From Frateuria edaphi (GTDB lineage: Bacteria > Pseudomonadota > Gammaproteobacteria > Xanthomonadales > Rhodanobacteraceae), in NCBI RefSeq assembly GCF_021117405.1, contig NZ_CP088251.1:2728001-2792000 (forward strand): 64,000 bases of DNA, in the 5' to 3' direction. Below the pieces are notes generated by a model. It saw only the letters and a list, made by a program, of their open reading frames with translations. It ran no database searches and had not been told where the DNA came from. How positions within the stretch are numbered: position 1 is the stretch's first letter; each line of letters starts with the position of its first letter. This document shows, piece after piece, positions 12,869 through 23,201 of the stretch. The translations under genes were made by a program, and so were the position numbers.

Positions 12869-13763
12869 CGCGCCGCTCCAACTCGGCCCCCGGCTGCTCG
12901 CGCTGACCGCGCGCGCCGACGCCGCGCTGGCGCGCGTGCTGCCCTCCGAGCAACAGCCGCCACTGGAGTTGCACCGGGCCATGCGCTACGCCGTGCTGGG
13001 TGGCGGCAAGCGGCTGCGTCCGCTGCTGGTCTACGCCGCCGGCCACGCGCTGGGCATGGACGGGATCGAACTGGACGCACCCGCCTGTGCGGTGGAGCTC
13101 ATCCACGCCTACTCGCTGGTACATGACGATCTCCCGGCGATGGACGATGACGCCCTGCGCCGCGGGCGGCCAACCTGCCATATCGTCTACGGCGAGGCGA
13201 TGGCGATCCTGGCCGGCGACGCGCTGCAGGCGCTGGCCTTCGAAATCCTTGCCCACGATCCGCACACCGGCGCCGACGCCGCGCGCACGCTGGAGATGCT
13301 GCGCGTGCTCGGCCGCGCCTGCGGCGCGGAAGGCATGGCGGGTGGCCAGGCGCTGGATCTGGCGGCCGTGGGCCGCAAGCTCACGCTGGACGAACTCGAA
13401 CACATGCACGCCTGCAAGACCGGCGCGCTGATCCGCACGGCCGTGCGGCTGGGTGCCCTCGCCGCCGGCGCGGACGCGAACGCGCTCGATGCGCTGGACC
13501 GCTACGCGGGCGCCGTCGGCCTTGCGTTCCAGGTACGCGACGACATCCTCGACGTGGAAGGCGAATCGGCGGTGATCGGCAAGACGGCCGGCAAGGACGC
13601 GGCGGCCGACAAGCCGACCTTCTCCTCGATCATCGGCCTGGAGGCTTCGCGCGCGCGCCTGGCCGAACTCACCACCACCGCGCTGCAGGCCATCGCCCCG
13701 TTCGGCGATCGGGCCGTGCTGCTCCGGGAACTGGCGCACTACGCAGCCAATCGCTCCCACTAG
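12828..13763 (+). CDS. ispA: (2E,6E)-farnesyl diphosphate synthase
   Basis: IspA condenses isopentenyl diphosphate with DMAPP and then geranyl diphosphate to give farnesyl diphosphate for quinones and undecaprenyl carriers. The 311-residue protein carries [10 protein letters not shown], the first aspartate-rich motif DDLPAMDDD (residues 100-108), [10 protein letters not shown] and the second motif [10 protein letters not shown]. The start at 12828 overlaps xseB by 41 bases; this gives an N-terminus about 10-15 residues longer than common, so the true start could be slightly later. In many gammaproteobacteria dxs follows ispA; here the next gene is convergent and unrelated. Confidence 0.95.
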   Translation: MRPTTPNPSNPTSDAPLQLGPRLLALTARADAALARVLPSEQQPPLELHRAMRYAVLGGGKRLRPLLVYAAGHALGMDGIELDAPACAVELIHAYSLVHDDLPAMDDDALRRGRPTCHIVYGEAMAILAGDALQALAFEILAHDPHTGADAARTLEMLRVLGRACGAEGMAGGQALDLAAVGRKLTLDELEHMHACKTGALIRTAVRLGALAAGADANALDALDRYAGAVGLAFQVRDDILDVEGESAVIGKTAGKDAAADKPTFSSIIGLEASRARLAELTTTALQAIAPFGDRAVLLRELAHYAANRSH

Positions 13764-13768
13764 AAAGA

Positions 13769-13798
13769 CTGAGGGAGCGCATCGCTGCGCTCCCTCAG
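13769..13798. terminator. bidirectional hairpin terminator between ispA and the DUF4870 gene
   Basis: A perfect 13-bp stem, CTGAGGGAGCGCA with TGCGCTCCCTCAG, closes a TCGC loop between two convergent genes. Read on the minus strand it is followed by TCTTTCT, so it is a better terminator for the gene on that strand, but it can stop both. Confidence 0.8.
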
Positions 13799-13834
13799 GC
13801 AATCCGGCGGGCCGGAGCCCGCGCGTGGAGTTAC

Positions 13835-14296
13835 TTACTTGATCAGTCGCAGCGTGAACGGATAACGGTAACGCTCGCCCTCGTTCGCCTTGATCGCGGC
13901 GATGATCGTGAACACCAGCCAGGCGATGCCGACCAGGATGCCGACCGGCACCGTCAGCAGCGCGCCGAAGCCGAAGGTGACCAGGGTCAGCAGCAACAGC
14001 GCCACGCCGACGATGGCCAGGGTGATGTTGAAGTTCAGCGCTTCCTTCGCCTGGTCATCGACGAAGGGCATGGTGTCCTTCTTGATCAGCCAGATCACCA
14101 GCGGGCCGATGAAGCAGCCCAGGCCGGCGAACGCGCCGGTGAGCAACCCGCCCACCAGCGCGGACAGATGCGCGAACAGCGCCCACTGGCGCTCCTCGTG
14201 GCTGGGCATGCCGACCGAATCGATCGGCTCGGGCGGCGGGACCGGCTCGCCCGAAGGCGGCGGGGGCGGGACGACGGAATCGGGTGGAACGCTCAT
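13835..14296 (-). CDS. DUF4870 family membrane protein
   Basis: A 153-residue membrane protein of unknown function. The N-terminus is a proline-rich cytosolic tail (residues 8-24), followed by HEERQWALFAHLSALVGGLL, a hydrophobic hairpin at about 40-71, the conserved FVDDQAKEALNFNIT segment and a second hydrophobic stretch at about 92-135. This is the pattern of the DUF4870 (Tic20-like) family. The ATG at 14296 is preferred because AAGAGGAG lies just before it; the frame stays open upstream without such a site. Confidence 0.85.
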   Translation of the reverse strand: MSVPPDSVVPPPPPSGEPVPPPEPIDSVGMPSHEERQWALFAHLSALVGGLLTGAFAGLGCFIGPLVIWLIKKDTMPFVDDQAKEALNFNITLAIVGVALLLLTLVTFGFGALLTVPVGILVGIAWLVFTIIAAIKANEGERYRYPFTLRLIK

Positions 14297-14384
14297 GCCA
14301 GGCTCCTCTTTCCTTCGATGACGCCGGCCTGTCGCCGGTGCCGCGATGCTAGCAAAGCCACGCGGCGACGCCATAGGCCAAAGG

Positions 14385-15737
14385 CTATTGGCCGCCGACC
14401 GTCATCCGGTCGAGCAGGATCGAGCCGGTCAGGATCTGCGCCCGCCGGTCCACGTCGCTGCCCACCGCCACGATGCCCGCGAACATGTCGCGCAGGTTGG
14501 CGGCGATGGTGATCTCTTCCACCGGGAAAGCGACCTGCCCGTTCTCGACCCAGAAGCCCGCCGCGCCGCGCGAGTAATCGCCGGTCAGCGTGCTCACGCC
14601 CTGTCCCATCACCTCGGTCACCACCAGGCCGGTGCCCATGCGCCGGAGCAGCGCAGCGAAGTCGTCCGGGCCGGACTCGACCAGCAGGTTGTGGATGCCA
14701 CCGGCGTTGCCGGTCGACTCCAACCCCAGCTTGCGCGCCGAGTAGCTGCCGAGGATGTAGCGCGCCAGCACGCCATTCTCCACGAGCGCGCTGTCGGCGG
14801 TGGCCACGCCCTCGGCGTCGAACGCGCCCGAACCCATGCCGCGCGGCAGGAATGGCCGTTCGACGATGTTCATCCATTCGGGCATTACCCGCTTGCCCGC
14901 GTGGTCGAGCAGGAAGCTGGCCTGCCGGTAGAGCGCGCCGCCGCTCACCGCGCTGACCAGGTGACCGATCAGCCCGCGCGCGAGTTCAGGCACGAACAAC
15001 ACCGGGCACTGGCGCGTGCCCAGGCTGCGCGAGTTCAGCCGCGCCAGCGTGCGCTCGGCCGCCTTGTCGCCGAGCGCCTGCGCGCTCATGAAGTCGCTCG
15101 CGTCGCGCACCGAGTCGTACCAGTAATCGCGCTGCATGCCGTCGCCCTCGCCGGCGATCAGCGAAAGCGAGAGCGCATGCCGCGTGGCGCGCTCGCGCCC
15201 GACGAAACCGTGCGAGTTGGCATATACCGACAGGGTCTGGCCCGCCTGTACCGCCGCCCCGTCGGAATTGGTGATGCCCGCGTGCGCACGGCCGGCCGCC
15301 TCGATCTGCTGGCCCAGCGCGATCGCCTCGGCCGTGTCGACCTGCCAGGGATGCCACAGGTCCAGGTCCGGGAAGCTCGTCGCCATGCGCGCCGGATCGG
15401 CAAGGCCCGCGGCGGGGTCGGCTTCGGTGTAGCGCGCGATCGCGCAGGCCTGGTCGATCGTGGCCTGGATCGAAGCCGGGTTGAGGTCGGCGGTGCTGGC
15501 CGTGCCCTTGCGCTGGCCGAAGTACACGGTCAGGCCGAACCCGCGGTCGCGCGTATGCTCGACCGTCTCCACCTCGCCCAGGCGGACGTTCACGCTGAGA
15601 CCGCTGTCGATGCTTGCCGCCACCTCGGCCGCACTGGCGCCCGCCACGCGCGAGCGGCGGATCACGTCCTCGGCGAGCTCGGCCAGGCGGTCGAGTTCCT
15701 GATGGCTGGTGTCGGCGGTCAAGGCGGCTGCACTCAC
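14385..15737 (-). CDS. pmbA: metalloprotease PmbA (TldE)
   Basis: PmbA/TldE pairs with TldD to form a heteromeric metalloprotease that matures microcin-like peptides and degrades CcdA in E. coli; TldD carries the active-site zinc. The 450-residue protein shows the conserved regions VNVRLGEVETVEHTRDRGFG, YARASFLLDHAG-like segments and the C-terminal TGDYSRGAAGFWVENGQ. The GTG at 15737 is chosen because GAAGGAA precedes it and the family N-terminus starts there. No tldD lies in the window. It is divergent from the DUF1653/yjgA pair, and pmbA-yjgA adjacency is common in gammaproteobacteria. Confidence 0.93.
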   Translation of the reverse strand: MSAAALTADTSHQELDRLAELAEDVIRRSRVAGASAAEVAASIDSGLSVNVRLGEVETVEHTRDRGFGLTVYFGQRKGTASTADLNPASIQATIDQACAIARYTEADPAAGLADPARMATSFPDLDLWHPWQVDTAEAIALGQQIEAAGRAHAGITNSDGAAVQAGQTLSVYANSHGFVGRERATRHALSLSLIAGEGDGMQRDYWYDSVRDASDFMSAQALGDKAAERTLARLNSRSLGTRQCPVLFVPELARGLIGHLVSAVSGGALYRQASFLLDHAGKRVMPEWMNIVERPFLPRGMGSGAFDAEGVATADSALVENGVLARYILGSYSARKLGLESTGNAGGIHNLLVESGPDDFAALLRRMGTGLVVTEVMGQGVSTLTGDYSRGAAGFWVENGQVAFPVEEITIAANLRDMFAGIVAVGSDVDRRAQILTGSILLDRMTVGGQ

Positions 15738-15826
15738 GGGGCGTTCCTTCAGGCAGGTAGAATGGGCGGCGACAAACGCACGACTTCCGGAGATGGGGTC
15801 GCCCTGCCCGATCAAAAGGAGCGCGC

Positions 15827-16066
15827 ATGGCACCGGTCCCCGGCATCTACCGACACTACAAGGGCCAGCGCTACGAAGTGCTCGGCATCGCCCGCCACAG
15901 CGAAACGCTGGAGGAACTGGTCGTGTATCGCGCACTGTATGGCGAACACGGCCTGTGGGTGCGCCCGATGGCCATGTTCAGTGAAACCGTCACGATCGAC
16001 GGCGAACCCGTGCCCCGCTTCGCGCTGGAAACGCCCAGCCAACCCGATTCCATGGAAAGCCAGTGA
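15827..16066 (+). CDS. DUF1653 domain protein
   Basis: A 79-residue protein consisting of one DUF1653 domain: GIYRHYKGQRYEVLGIARHS, then ETLEELVVYRALYGEHGLWV and RPMAMFSETVTIDG. Function is not known. It is preceded by AAAAGGAGCGCGC, a good ribosome binding site, and overlaps the next gene by 4 bases (GTGA), so the two are translationally coupled. Confidence 0.88.
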   Translation: MAPVPGIYRHYKGQRYEVLGIARHSETLEELVVYRALYGEHGLWVRPMAMFSETVTIDGEPVPRFALETPSQPDSMESQ

Positions 16067-16626
16067 GCCCGAGCCGCAGCCGCAACCAGACCGAACTCGA
16101 CGAGCAGGACTATGGTCCCAGCCGCACCCAGCAGCGCCGCGAGGCACTCGCCGTGCTGGCGCTCGCCAACCAGCTGGTCGAGTTGCCGCCCAGCCGCCTG
16201 GCCAAGCTGGAGCTGCCCGAGGAGGTGCGCGAGGAGATCGCCAACGTGCGCCGGATCAGCTCGCACATCGCGCGCAAGCGGCAGCTGGCGTTCCTGGCCA
16301 AGAAGATGCGCCGGCACGAGGACGCGGTGTTCGACAGCGTGCGCGCCGAACTCGGCGAGAACCGCGAGCGCCAGCGTCAGGAAACGGCCGCCATGCATCG
16401 CCTGGAAGCGCTGCGCGAACGGCTTCTCGACGACGACGAAGCCGTCGCCACGCTGATCGCCGAGCACCCTTCCGTCGACCGCCAGCACCTGCGCTCGCTG
16501 ATCCGCCAGGCGCGCAGCGAGCGCGCGGCTAACAAGCCGCCGCGGGCGTACCGCGAGATCTTCCAGTTGCTGAAGGATCTGCAGCAGGAAGATGCCGGCG
16601 ATGAGGGTGAGGACGCCGAGGACTGA
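16063..16626 (+). CDS. darP: ribosome-associated protein YjgA/DarP (DUF615)
   Basis: The 187-residue protein is a highly charged helical DUF615 member. In E. coli the homologue associates with late 50S assembly intermediates. The family blocks are visible: KSRTQ-like GPSRTQQRREALAVLALAN, LVELPPSRLAKLELPEEVRE, RKRQLAFLAKKMRR and HPSVDRQHLRSLIRQARSE. An acidic tail closes the protein. The GTG start at 16063 overlaps the preceding stop. Confidence 0.93.
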   Translation: MSPSRSRNQTELDEQDYGPSRTQQRREALAVLALANQLVELPPSRLAKLELPEEVREEIANVRRISSHIARKRQLAFLAKKMRRHEDAVFDSVRAELGENRERQRQETAAMHRLEALRERLLDDDEAVATLIAEHPSVDRQHLRSLIRQARSERAANKPPRAYREIFQLLKDLQQEDAGDEGEDAED

Positions 16627-17065
16627 AAGACCCATCGCCTTCGCTGATCGCCAAGGCGAGCCCGACCCCTCACCCCAACCCTCTCCCCGGAGGGAGAGGG
16701 CGCATCTCTTTGGCAAGCGCCAACTTTCCAGCCATCTGCTTTCGCCGCGCGCGCAGCCCGGCTCTGCGCTCTGGCTCTGCGCTTTAGCTCGGCGCCTTTG
16801 CTTCCCAGGTCCCCTATGGCGCGGCGGGCGGGTGGTGGATCAGCCCGCAGGGTGGCCGGCAGGACGCCGGCCAGTTTTTCGCCGGGGCAGGAAGCCCCGT
16901 CGAAAAACCCCGCCATCCGCACGTGCACCCGGGGGGCCGAAGGCCCTAGGGCGCGCCATCGGGGTGCCCTTCTCTTTGGTTACTTTCTCTTGGGCAAGCA
17001 AGAGAAAGTGACTCGGGCGCCGACAGGCGTCCGAAAGCTATTCGCTGGGCGAAAAACTCTTCGCT
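16627..17065. repeat. gene-free stretch made of intergenic repeats
   Basis: This 439-base gap between convergent genes holds no credible gene. It contains the CCCTCTCCC hairpin repeat (16679-16700, stem CCCTCTCCC/GGGAGAGGG) next to CCCCTCACCCCAACC. It also holds a second widespread Xanthomonadales-type repeat ending at 16978-17011, whose stem GTTACTTTCTCTTG pairs with CAAGAGAAAGTGAC around a GGCAAG loop. Frames open through it on the plus strand but look like repeat translation. Confidence 0.7.
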
Positions 17066-18334
17066 CTAGAGCGACCGCCGGGGTGAAACCAGCAAGTCAC
17101 CGAACAACAACCCCGCCACCAGCGAAATCAGCAAAGTGATCAACAGGATGAAACTGTCCATCCCGAGCGTCGTATCCCGCTCGAACAGATAGGACACGCT
17201 GCGAAATCCCACACTGCCCGGCACCAGCAGGATGATCCCCGGCTCGCGTATCACCGCCCCCGGCCGATGCATGTACCGCGCATAGAGATTCGCCAGCGCC
17301 CCCAGCAACAACCCGCCGAGGAACACGCCAAACGGCGCCCCCGGAATCGCCCCCGACAGCAACCCGCCCCAGCGGGTGGCCAGATAGCCCACGACCACCG
17401 CCGCCATCACGATCAGCCAGTCGCGCCGCGCCGCGCGGAACAGGATCGCAAAGCCCAGCGCGCCGATCAGCAACGACGGCCAATCCATCCATCGCGGCAG
17501 AGGCGGCAACACGAAGGTGCCGGGGTAGATGCCGAACGCGGCGCACACCTGACTGGCCGCCACGGTGCCGAAGGTGAGTTTGAGCAGGGTGGCGATGGCC
17601 CCGCCCATGCGCGCCGTGCCCGAAGTCAGGTGCTGGCTGGAAATCTCCCGCACCGCCGTGGTCAGCGACATGCCCGGGATCAGCACGATCAACGCCGCGA
17701 GCACCACCGACTTGATCGCCAGCGGCACGATGAAGGCGCTGACCAGGATCGCGCCGGCGGTCGCCACCAGGGCGCTGATCGCCTCGCTGGCGGCGGCCAG
17801 CCGTGGCCGCGTGCCCGAGAGCACCGTGATCAGGCCGATCACCAGGCCGATCGCACCGGCCACCACCAGGTCGGCCCAGGAACTGTGCAGGAACAGCGCC
17901 GCGACACTGGCGGCCGACAGCCCGTAGCTGCCGACCACGGCGGCCTGGGCGCGCCGCGTCTCCGGCCGGCCCAGGTCGCGCAACAGGCGGAAGCCTTCGC
18001 GGAGGCCAAGCTCGCCGGCGATGGCGCGGTCGGCGATCGCGTCGGCCTCGCAAAGGCGCGCCAGGTGCACGTCGCCCGGTGGTAGCCGCATCACCTGGGT
18101 GACCTGGGCCAGCCCTTCCTCGCTCTGGCTGGGGTCGGCAAAGGAAATGATGATCGCGGTCGGACTGGACCATACGTCCGCGACCAGCGCCAGCCGCTGC
18201 GCGGCGGCGGCGATGGCTATCTCCAGGCGCGCCGCGGAGGTGCCGTATTGATGCAGCCGGCGCGCCAGCTCGACCAGGAAGGCGATCCGCGTATCGACTG
18301 GCGCCTGCGCCGCGCCTGCGATCAAACCGCTCAT
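17066..18334 (-). CDS. threonine/serine exporter family (ThrE-like) membrane protein
   Basis: A 422-residue polytopic protein with both halves of the ThrE family fused in one chain. The N-terminal half (DUF1212-like) begins with a soluble segment RIAFLVELARRLHQYGTSAARLE and VWSSPTAIIISF, then transmembrane helices from about residue 125. The C-terminal half is DUF3815-like. ThrE of Corynebacterium exports threonine and serine; the substrate here is inferred only from family. The ATG at 18334 overlaps the nfeD stop (ATGA), so it is read with nfeD. Confidence 0.87.
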   Translation of the reverse strand: MSGLIAGAAQAPVDTRIAFLVELARRLHQYGTSAARLEIAIAAAAQRLALVADVWSSPTAIIISFADPSQSEEGLAQVTQVMRLPPGDVHLARLCEADAIADRAIAGELGLREGFRLLRDLGRPETRRAQAAVVGSYGLSAASVAALFLHSSWADLVVAGAIGLVIGLITVLSGTRPRLAAASEAISALVATAGAILVSAFIVPLAIKSVVLAALIVLIPGMSLTTAVREISSQHLTSGTARMGGAIATLLKLTFGTVAASQVCAAFGIYPGTFVLPPLPRWMDWPSLLIGALGFAILFRAARRDWLIVMAAVVVGYLATRWGGLLSGAIPGAPFGVFLGGLLLGALANLYARYMHRPGAVIREPGIILLVPGSVGFRSVSYLFERDTTLGMDSFILLITLLISLVAGLLFGDLLVSPRRSL

Positions 18335-18777
18335 GCGGCGGGCCGCACCTGTAGCGTATTGCCATCGACGCCGACTACCTCGACGGTGGCGCCAAGCGGC
18401 AGGTCCGGACCGTTGACCAGCCATTCGCCATCGCCCACGCGCGCCTTGCCGCGGCCGTTGACGATCGGCTCGATCAGCACGTAGCGCCGGCCGACCATCT
18501 GCGCACCGCGGCGGTTGAGCCGCTCGCCGGTGGACTCGGTGCGCCGCAGCTTCGGTCGCAGCATCCACGCGTAGACCGCGCAGGCGAGGAAGGCCAGCAC
18601 CGCGAAGGCGATCGCCTGCCCCAGCAGCGAAAGATCCGGCACCAGCCAGGCCAGCATGCCGGTGGCCGCGGCGCCGATGCCGATCCACAGCAGGAAGTAG
18701 CCCGGCAGGGCGACCTCCAGCCCGATCAGCAGCAAGGCCAGCAACCACCACAGGTGATGCGCGGAAAGTAGTGACAT
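18331..18777 (-). CDS. NfeD-family protein (short form)
   Basis: A 148-residue protein with two to three N-terminal membrane helices (residues about 8-70) and a C-terminal OB-fold NfeD domain (NRRGAQMVGRRYVLIEP through LPLGATVEVVGVDGNTLQV). It lacks the ClpP-like protease domain of long NfeD forms. Short NfeD proteins are usually encoded beside SPFH/stomatin proteins and are thought to work with them in membrane microdomains. Here the SPFH gene lies just upstream on the same strand. Confidence 0.88.
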   Translation of the reverse strand: MSLLSAHHLWWLLALLLIGLEVALPGYFLLWIGIGAAATGMLAWLVPDLSLLGQAIAFAVLAFLACAVYAWMLRPKLRRTESTGERLNRRGAQMVGRRYVLIEPIVNGRGKARVGDGEWLVNGPDLPLGATVEVVGVDGNTLQVRPAA

Positions 18778-18865
18778 CGATGGAGCTCCTGCCAGGTCCT
18801 CGGGATGAGCCGTCGCGCGAGCCGTCGACTCCGCAGCGTTACGCCGGAATGGAACGACCGGGAAT

Positions 18866-19810
18866 CTACCGCGGCGGGGGGACGATCTTGGCCGAGCCCT
18901 GCTGCGACATCGCCTCCTTCGCCAGCTCGGCGATGCCCGCCAGCGAACCGATCACGCCGGTCGCTTCCATCGGCAGCAGCAGCATCTTCTGGTTGGGCGA
19001 GTGTGCGATTTCCTTCAGCGCCTCGACGTACTTGTTGGCAACGAAGTAGTTGAGCGCGTTGATGTTGCCGCTGGCGATCGCGTCGGACACCATCCGGGTC
19101 GCCTCGGCCTCGGCCTCGGCCAGCCGGATGCGCGCCTCGGCTTCGCGGAAGGCCGCTTCCTTCTTGCCTTCGGCGGCCAGGATCGCGCTTTGCTTCTCGC
19201 CGTCGGCCTTGAGGATCGCCGCCTGCTTGAAGCCCTCGGCCTCCAGGATGTTGGCACGCTTCTCTCGCTCGGCTTTCATCTGCCGCGCCATCGAATCGAT
19301 CAGGTCGCGCGGTGGCGCGATGTCCTTGATCTCGATGCGGTTGACCTTGACGCCCCACGGGTGGGTGGCCTCGTCCACCACGCGCAGCAACTGCGCATTG
19401 ATCGCATCGCGCTTGCTCAGGGACTCGTCCAGGTCCATCGAGCCCAGCACCGTGCGAATGTTGGTCATCACCAGCGCCAGCGACGCCTGCTCCAGGTTGG
19501 CCACCTCGTAGGCGGCCTTGGCCGCGTCCAGCACCTGGTAGAACACCACGCCGTCCACGCGCACGACTGCGTTGTCCTTGGTGATGACGTCCTGCGAGGG
19601 GACGTCCAGCACCTGCTCCATCATGTTCATCCTGGCGCCGACGGCCTGGTAGAACGGCACCAGGAAATGCAGGCCCGGGCTCAGCGTGCGGGTGTAGCGA
19701 CCGAAGGTCTCCACGGTCCATTCGTAGCCCTGCGGCACGATCCGCACCAGCTTGGCGATCACGATGATCACCAGCAACACCAACACCACGCCGATTATCC
19801 AGCTGCCCAT
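18866..19810 (-). CDS. qmcA: SPFH/stomatin-like membrane protein (QmcA family)
   Basis: A 314-residue band-7 protein. One N-terminal membrane helix (residues 3-20) is followed by the SPFH domain ([51 protein letters not shown]). A long charged Ala/Glu/Lys/Arg-rich coiled coil follows (about residues 185-250), then a C-terminal helix region. Such proteins form large oligomeric cages associated with FtsH or NfeD partners in the membrane. The nfeD gene follows after an 88-base gap, matching the usual pairing. Confidence 0.92.
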   Translation of the reverse strand: MGSWIIGVVLVLLVIIVIAKLVRIVPQGYEWTVETFGRYTRTLSPGLHFLVPFYQAVGARMNMMEQVLDVPSQDVITKDNAVVRVDGVVFYQVLDAAKAAYEVANLEQASLALVMTNIRTVLGSMDLDESLSKRDAINAQLLRVVDEATHPWGVKVNRIEIKDIAPPRDLIDSMARQMKAEREKRANILEAEGFKQAAILKADGEKQSAILAAEGKKEAAFREAEARIRLAEAEAEATRMVSDAIASGNINALNYFVANKYVEALKEIAHSPNQKMLLLPMEATGVIGSLAGIAELAKEAMSQQGSAKIVPPPR

Positions 19811-19852
19811 GGCCCCCTCCTGTGGTTGAGCGACCAGTATAGGCGCGCGATG

Positions 19853-19910
19853 CCTGCAGGGCGCGCCTGTGCGCGCCCACGGGCCGGTCCAGCACCGGCG
19901 CGCTCCTACT
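19853..19910. repeat. REP-like element with perfect 8-bp hairpin at the end of the ABC transporter set
   Basis: The core is GGGCGCGC-CTGT-GCGCGCCC at 19859-19878, flanked by GCGCGCTCCTAC. It lies immediately after the histidine kinase stop on the minus strand and may end the long transcript, although no U-run follows. Confidence 0.55.
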
Positions 19911-21282
19911 GGTTTCTTGCCGGCAGCAGCAGGCTGACCCGCAGGCCGCCATCCTCGCGGTTGGCCAGCGTGATGCGCCCGCCGTGCGCCTCGGTGATCT
20001 CGCGCGCAAGCGCCAGCCCGAGGCCGGTGCCCGCGCGCTTGGTCGAATAGAACGGCAGCAGCGCCTGCGCCAGCACCGTCTCGCTCATGCCCGGACCGCG
20101 ATCGGCCACTTCGATGCGCCAGTCGTGGCCGACCTGTGCCAGCGCGATCGTCACGCCGTCCTCGGCGCCGCCCGCCTCGTGCGCGTTCTTGATCAGGTTG
20201 ATCAGCACCTGCTCGATCTGCGCCTTGTCGAACCAGCCCGGCTCGGTCGGCACCGGCCCGGCCAACTGGAACCGGCAGTGCAGCGCAAGGCTGTCAAGGA
20301 ACGCCTGCCAGTCGATCGCCTGAGGCTGCGGCGCCGGCAACTTGGCGAAGCTGGCATAGCCGGCGATGAAGCCGTGCAGGTGGCGCGCGCGCTCGCCGAT
20401 GGTGGCGAACACGCCGGGCAGCCGCGCCAGGTCGCCGCGGCGAGCCAGTTCCGCGCCCGAATGCGCCAGCGAGGAAATCGGCGCCAATGAGTTGTTGAGC
20501 TCGTGGCTGATCACGCGGATCACCCGCTTCCACGTCGCCACTTCCTGGCGCGACAGCTCGCGCGTCATGCGGCGCAGCGAATACAGCTTGTGCGGCCGTC
20601 CCTGCAGCCGGAACAGCCGCTGGGACAGGTGGAACGTTTCCTCGGCGCCGTCCATGGGTACGCTGAGCAGCGCATCCTCGCCGCTCTCCACTGCGCGGCG
20701 CAGCGCCTCGGGCACGTTGAGCAGCAACTCGCCGAAATCGAGGCCGTTGAGGCTGCGCCCCTCGTTGAACAGGTGCCGCGCGGCGATGTTGGCGTAGGCG
20801 ATGCGTCCCTGGGCGTTGGCCAGCACCAGCGACACGGGCGTGTGCTGCACCACCGTGTCCAGCAACAACTCGCGCTGTACCAGGTGCTGGCGCTGCTCGC
20901 GCAGGGTCTGGCCCAGCGTGTTGTGCATGCGGATCAGCGCGCCGAGTTCGTCGCGCCGGTCGGCCGCGATCGAGAAGCTGAAGTCGCCGTCGCGGAAACT
21001 CGCCACCGCGCCTTCCAGCGCACGCAGCAGGCGGCGGATCGGCGACATCACCTGCCCACCCAGCCAGAACGCCAGCGGCAGCAACACCAGCATGGTGGCG
21101 AGCAGGCTCCCGGAGATGCCCGGCCAGGTCGGCAGATGGACGCCCAGGCGCGGGTCGTGGCGCAGCCACGCCAGCACCTGGGGCATGGGCCACTGGGTGA
21201 GGCCGGCATAGACCAGCGCGCCGCTGAGGCTCGCCAGCAAGAGCAGCCCGGTCAGTCGGACCTGCAGCGATCTCAGTTGCAT
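19906..21282 (-). CDS. NtrY-like membrane sensor histidine kinase
   Basis: A 458-residue two-component kinase. Two membrane helices (residues about 9-28 and 58-76) bracket a short periplasmic loop of about 30 residues; a HAMP-like linker (78-130) and a PAS domain (about 137-235) follow. The H-box [20 protein letters not shown] (H260) is of the NtrY type. The ATPase domain shows NLIKNAHEA (N366), DRGPGMSE and GTGLGLALA. The ATG at 21282 is preferred because it places the first helix at the N-terminus. The partner regulator is encoded two genes upstream on the same strand, and the set controls or senses the permease array by context. Confidence 0.92.
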   Translation of the reverse strand: MQLRSLQVRLTGLLLLASLSGALVYAGLTQWPMPQVLAWLRHDPRLGVHLPTWPGISGSLLATMLVLLPLAFWLGGQVMSPIRRLLRALEGAVASFRDGDFSFSIAADRRDELGALIRMHNTLGQTLREQRQHLVQRELLLDTVVQHTPVSLVLANAQGRIAYANIAARHLFNEGRSLNGLDFGELLLNVPEALRRAVESGEDALLSVPMDGAEETFHLSQRLFRLQGRPHKLYSLRRMTRELSRQEVATWKRVIRVISHELNNSLAPISSLAHSGAELARRGDLARLPGVFATIGERARHLHGFIAGYASFAKLPAPQPQAIDWQAFLDSLALHCRFQLAGPVPTEPGWFDKAQIEQVLINLIKNAHEAGGAEDGVTIALAQVGHDWRIEVADRGPGMSETVLAQALLPFYSTKRAGTGLGLALAREITEAHGGRITLANREDGGLRVSLLLPARNQ

Positions 21283-21310
21283 GCGACGCTCCGGCCCCGG
21301 GACGGTTGCG

Positions 21311-21646
21311 TCAGTGGCACGCAGGATCCATCGGAGTCTGCGGGCAGTTGACTGCCGGACGGCCATTGCGATCCATGGTGCCCATGGTGCCGACCGCGGC
21401 ATGACCCGAATGCTGCTGCGCCGCGTTGCCCGGGGGTTGGGTATAGCTGTCGCGCTCCTTGAACTTGAAGTGCGATGCGGACTTCTTCTCCTTCACCCCG
21501 GGAATGGCATCGGCCCGATAGCTCGCCGTGGAAGCCGGCGCCGGGGTGCTCCAGCTGTCGCTGGGCTGGGTGGAGGGTGGCACCGCCTGGGCGTGGGCCC
21601 CGGCAGCCGCCAGCAGCGAGGCAAGCACGATGATCCGGATACGCAT
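21311..21646 (-). CDS. small exported protein between response regulator and kinase
   Basis: A 111-residue protein of unrecognised family. Residues 1-20 form a signal peptide ending AGAHAQA. The mature part is hydrophilic and rich in Ser, Pro and Lys and ends with NCPQTPMDPACH, which contains its only two cysteines. The ATG at 21646 is preceded by AAGGAGCAGGAACC. It sits between the NtrC-type regulator and the NtrY-like kinase on the same strand. A periplasmic accessory role in signalling is an attractive guess from position only. Confidence 0.6.
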   Translation of the reverse strand: MRIRIIVLASLLAAAGAHAQAVPPSTQPSDSWSTPAPASTASYRADAIPGVKEKKSASHFKFKERDSYTQPPGNAAQQHSGHAAVGTMGTMDRNGRPAVNCPQTPMDPACH

Positions 21647-21718
21647 GGTTCCTGCTCCTTGGGGACTGGCGTCGATCATCCCGCGCGCCCGTCGTACCGG
21701 CAACCGCCGTTGTGGACT

Positions 21719-21770
21719 GCAGGGTGGGCTTCAGCCCGCCAGCCTCGCGCAGGGCCCCAGCCCACCCTGC
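21719..21770. repeat. GGTGGGC-family inverted repeat
   Basis: Arms GCAGGGTGGGCT (21719-21730) and AGCCCACCCTGC (21759-21770) pair perfectly over 12 bp. Relatives lie at 45639-45713 and 53174-53195. It lies between the response regulator and the small exported protein gene and may lower expression of the distal genes. Confidence 0.6.
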
Positions 21771-21781
21771 GCCAGGCGCCG

Positions 21782-23119
<1,338 letters not shown>

Positions 23120-23201
23120 TTTTTTCCTGCACATGCCGGCATGGATGCATCTCCACGCCAAAAGGTTGCCACAGGTCCGCCAAAGGGGAAGCCATTACCC
23201 T

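Noticed and set aside
16592-17139. Plus-strand frames in the yjgA to ThrE-like interval
   Set aside because: They run through two intergenic repeat families and encode Arg/Ala/Pro-rich sequence; similar spurious frames accompany this repeat wherever it occurs.
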